Made by a program: the position numbers and the translations under genes. From contig CAKTKB010000071.1 in assembly GCA_934569195.1 (NCBI GenBank), positions 1-7,272 on the forward strand: 7,272 nt of DNA. Reading direction: 5' to 3'. Origin of the DNA: an uncultured Oscillospiraceae bacterium (GTDB lineage: Bacteria > Bacillota > Clostridia > Oscillospirales > Oscillospiraceae). A model generated the notes under the pieces. The model saw nothing but the letters and a program-made list of their open reading frames with translations, searched no databases and was not told the origin of the DNA. Shown piece by piece: positions 5,187 to 7,272 of the stretch; within the stretch, counting starts at the first letter, position 1; each line of letters begins with the position of its first letter.

Positions 5187-6821
5187 ATGAGTGCATCCAG
5201 CAAGAAGAAGCTCCGCCGGGAGCAGGACGCCGCTATGCTGACCGAAAAGCAGAAGACGGAAAAGAAGGAAGCCGGCAAACTGAAGTTCTACACCATTGCG
5301 ACCTGTGTCCTGTTGGTCGCGGTGCTGCTCGCCTTCATCGGCATCATTGTGTCGAACTCCGGCATTGTCCAGCGCAGCACCACGGCGCTTCAGGTTGGCG
5401 ATCATAAGGTCACTACCGTAGAGCTGAGCTACAACTACATCAATACCGTCAACAACTTCACCAATCAGTACGGAAGCGCCGTCAGCCTGTTTGGCCTGGA
5501 TGTAACCAAGTCCCTGGGCAGCCAGACCTACAGCGAGGAAACCGGCGAAACCTGGGCAGACTACTTCCTGACCCAGGCTGAGCAGACCGTGCGCAGCACC
5601 TACGCCCTGTGCGACGCTGCAAAGGCCGAAGGCTATGCCATGTCGGACAGCGACAAGGCAACCGTTGAGTCCACCATCACCAGCCTGGAAACCACTGCCA
5701 AGAATGCGGGCTACAGCGATGTAAACGCCTGCCTGAAGGCACTGTACGGCAAGGGCGCCAATCTGAAGTCCTACCGCTCCTACGTGGAGAGCCAGGTTCT
5801 GGCAAGCTCCTACTACAACGATCATCAGGCATCCCTGTCCTACACGGATGCAGACCGCCGGGAGATGGAAGCCGACGACTACAATGTCTATTCTTCCTTC
5901 TCCTACAACACGTACTATGTGAGCCGCTCTAGCTTCCTGTCCGGCGGCACCACCGATGAGGACGGCAATACCACATACACGGACGAGGAGTATGCCGAGG
6001 CTGCGAAGGCCGCTGAGACTGCCGCTACCTCCCTGACCGGCAGCTCCATCACCACTGTGGAGCAGTTCAACGACGCCATTGCCGGTCTGGAAATCAACAA
6101 GGATAAGGAAAACGTCACCAGCACCGTCTACACCGATACGCGCTACGCTTCCGTCAGCTCCACCGTGCGGGATTGGGTTACGGATGCAAGCCGTAAGGCC
6201 GGAGACACGACCATTATCGCAAACACCTCCACCGACGCTGACGGCAACGAGGTAATCAACGGTTACTACGCCGTGTTCTTTGTCGGCTCCAACGACAACA
6301 TCTTCCCCCTGGCCAATGTGCGTCACATCCTGGTCTCCTTTGAGGGCGGCACCCAGGACAGCAACGGCAACACGACCTATTCCGACGAGGAGAAGGACGC
6401 CGCTAAGAAGAAGGCCGAGGACCTGCTGAACGAGTGGAAGAGCGGCGACGCGACCGAGGAATCCTTTGCCGAGCTGGCGACCGCCAACACCACGGACACC
6501 GGCTCCAAGGAGAACGGCGGCCTGTATGAGAACGTTTATCCCGGCCAGATGGTCACCAATTTCAACGACTGGTGCTTTGACGACGCCCGTAAGGCCGGCG
6601 ACACCGGCATCGTAGAGTCCACCTACGGCTACCACGTCATGTACTATGTCGGCGATTCCGACCTGACCTACCGCGACTATCTGCTGGATAACGCCATGAC
6701 GACCCGGGATATGGAAAGCTGGTACACCGGTCTGACGGAGGCGCTTCCCATGACCGTAAAGACTACCCGTGGCCTGACCACCGCTCTGGTTCTGTCCACC
6801 TCCTCCAGCTCTTCCCAGTAA
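5187..6821 (+). CDS. Membrane-anchored parvulin-type peptidyl-prolyl isomerase (PpiC/PrsA-like foldase)
   Basis: A 544-residue protein that would assist folding of secreted proteins on the outer face of the membrane. A basic cytoplasmic tail (1-33) precedes one transmembrane helix (about 34-55). There is no lipobox, so unlike Bacillus PrsA it is not a lipoprotein. A helical, SurA/PrsA-like chaperone region spans about 66-230. A first parvulin-like unit (about 238-367) lacks the catalytic histidines, while the second (about 378-489) keeps both in VRHILVS (H380) and GYHVMYYV (H483). Ser-rich residues end the chain. The ATG at 5187-5189 has GAGG at 5171-5174, a rather long 12-nt spacing. The earlier ATG at 5177 is in another frame and too close to that site. 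The gene is transcribed from the promoter at 5090-5118 and followed by a strong hairpin. The family is clear; clients are unknown, though exported penicillin-binding proteins are typical PrsA clients. Confidence 0.93.
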   Translation: MSASSKKKLRREQDAAMLTEKQKTEKKEAGKLKFYTIATCVLLVAVLLAFIGIIVSNSGIVQRSTTALQVGDHKVTTVELSYNYINTVNNFTNQYGSAVSLFGLDVTKSLGSQTYSEETGETWADYFLTQAEQTVRSTYALCDAAKAEGYAMSDSDKATVESTITSLETTAKNAGYSDVNACLKALYGKGANLKSYRSYVESQVLASSYYNDHQASLSYTDADRREMEADDYNVYSSFSYNTYYVSRSSFLSGGTTDEDGNTTYTDEEYAEAAKAAETAATSLTGSSITTVEQFNDAIAGLEINKDKENVTSTVYTDTRYASVSSTVRDWVTDASRKAGDTTIIANTSTDADGNEVINGYYAVFFVGSNDNIFPLANVRHILVSFEGGTQDSNGNTTYSDEEKDAAKKKAEDLLNEWKSGDATEESFAELATANTTDTGSKENGGLYENVYPGQMVTNFNDWCFDDARKAGDTGIVESTYGYHVMYYVGDSDLTYRDYLLDNAMTTRDMESWYTGLTEALPMTVKTTRGLTTALVLSTSSSSSQ

Positions 6822-6841
6822 TCGCTCCCTGTAAAGTATAA

Positions 6842-6880
6842 AAAATCCTCCTGCGGCAAAAACTTCCGCAGGAGGATTTT
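6842..6880 (+). terminator. Strong hairpin terminator after the foldase gene, overlapping the next ribosome site
   Basis: AAAATCCTCCTGCGG (6842-6856) and CCGCAGGAGGATTTT (6866-6880) form a perfect 15-bp stem with a 9-base loop, 20 nt past the foldase stop. The right arm runs into TTTTCTTT, a usable though interrupted T-run; the matching As on the left make the element potentially bidirectional. It also contains the next gene's ribosome site, so it may work as an RNA switch as well. Confidence 0.85.
6870..6875 (+). promoter_or_regulatory. Ribosome binding site buried in the terminator stem
   Basis: AGGAGG lies 9 nt before the ATG at 6885-6887, ideal spacing, yet every base is paired in the hairpin of 6842-6880. 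Transcripts that read through from the foldase gene would have this site closed. Confidence 0.75.
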
Positions 6881-6884
6881 CTTT

Positions 6885-7247
6885 ATGGATAAGAAACAAT
6901 ATTTTCTCTGTGCCGCCGCAGGTGCGGGTGCCGGTATCGTCAGCGGGCTTCTGGGTGCCGGCGGTGGGATGCTTCTGATTCCCCTGCTCTCGGTCTTCGT
7001 CCACCCGCCGGAGGATAAGCTGTTCCCCCTGTGCGTGTCCATCATGCTTCCCATCTGCGTCGTCTCCTTGCTGTACGGGCAGGATATCGCAGCACTCCCC
7101 TGGCAGGAAGCCTGGCCCTACCTTCTGGGCGGGGCCGTCGGAGGCGCGCTTGCCGGCGCGACGGGACATCGAATTCCCGTCGCATGGCTCCATCGTGTAT
7201 TGGGCGTATTCATTCTTTGGGGAGGTATCCGCAGCTTATGTCCGTAG
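6885..7247 (+). CDS. Half-size TauE/SafE (TSUP) family membrane permease
   Basis: A 120-residue, strongly hydrophobic protein with about four membrane segments. The family's glycine-rich first helix is clear in GIVSGLLGAGGGMLLIPLL (17-35). A second half-typical element, LGGAVGGALAG followed by a loop with HRIPVAWLHRVLGVFILWGGIR (from about residue 81 to 116), matches the closing part of one TSUP repeat. Full members are about 250 residues with two such repeats, so this is one repeat only. The family exports or takes up sulfite, sulfoacetate and related anions; the substrate here is not known. The ATG at 6885 is fixed by AGGAGG at 6870-6875. Its TAG (7245-7247) lies inside the start of the next gene, so two half-proteins probably assemble as a dimer. 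Confidence 0.85.
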   Translation: MDKKQYFLCAAAGAGAGIVSGLLGAGGGMLLIPLLSVFVHPPEDKLFPLCVSIMLPICVVSLLYGQDIAALPWQEAWPYLLGGAVGGALAGATGHRIPVAWLHRVLGVFILWGGIRSLCP

Positions 7248-7272
7248 AGCTTCTCTTCCCCATAGCCATAGG
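7238..7272 (+). CDS. Start of a second gene, probably the partner TSUP half (cut by the window edge)
   Basis: ATG at 7238-7240 opens a frame reading MSVELLFPIAI to the window edge, overlapping the first half-permease by 10 bp. GGAGGT at 7221-7226 lies 11 nt upstream. The hydrophobic beginning and overlap fit a tandem TSUP half-gene, but only 11 complete codons are visible, so the identity is inferred from context. Confidence 0.6.
   Translation, partial: MSVELLFPIAI

Noticed and set aside
5177..5407. A 76-codon frame starting ten bases before the foldase start
   Set aside because: It overlaps the foldase gene out of frame, its ATG is too close to the GAGG, and it shows no recognisable protein.
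5127..7193. A 688-codon open frame on the minus strand
   Set aside because: It lies antisense to the well-supported foldase and permease genes, has low-complexity Gly/Val-rich content typical of a shadow frame, and no family motif.

Overview
The window looks like chromosomal, core-type DNA from a moderately GC-rich, Gram-positive clostridium. The Oscillospiraceae (Oscillibacter, Flavonifractor and relatives) are the most likely home. This rests on strong AGGAGG-type ribosome sites, sigma-A promoters, a DUF1292 (YrzB-type) protein, an ECF transporter ATPase, a cysteine-bearing class A penicillin-binding protein and a membrane-anchored PpiC-type foldase. The species call is inference. I see no phage, insertion sequence, CRISPR array or defence module.

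Left half (1-4130), minus strand: one apparent operon read right to left. It starts at an extended -10 promoter near 4097-4125 and a leader of about 140 nt. It encodes a bifunctional penicillin-binding protein (1259-3949), a RlmI-like SAM-dependent methyltransferase (381-1247) and the first 122 codons of an EcfA-type ATPase (1-368, cut by the window edge). The gaps are 11 and 12 nt, with the second gene's ribosome site overlapping the first gene's stop codon.

Right half (4191-7272), plus strand: a small TTG-started membrane-associated protein (4191-4412); a sigma-A promoter and a YrzB-like DUF1292 protein (4504-4806); then a gene-free stretch (4807-5186) that folds like a 6S RNA (about 4815-5010) and ends in a near-perfect UUCG-loop terminator (5014-5037). 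Next come a consensus sigma-A promoter (5090-5118) and a 544-residue membrane-anchored parvulin foldase (5187-6821) whose extracellular part carries two parvulin-like units, the first without the catalytic histidines. A 15-bp hairpin (6842-6880) follows. Its right arm contains the ribosome site of a 120-residue half-size TauE/SafE (TSUP) permease (6885-7247), which overlaps a second coding start (7238 to the edge) that is probably its partner half.

Together the divergent units serve envelope work: peptidoglycan synthesis on one side and folding of exported proteins on the other, with a probable global RNA-polymerase regulator between them. The most interesting points are the 6S-like RNA with a competing hairpin, the terminator that buries the next gene's ribosome site, and the tandem degenerate/active parvulin arrangement. 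I did not find a wholly new system.
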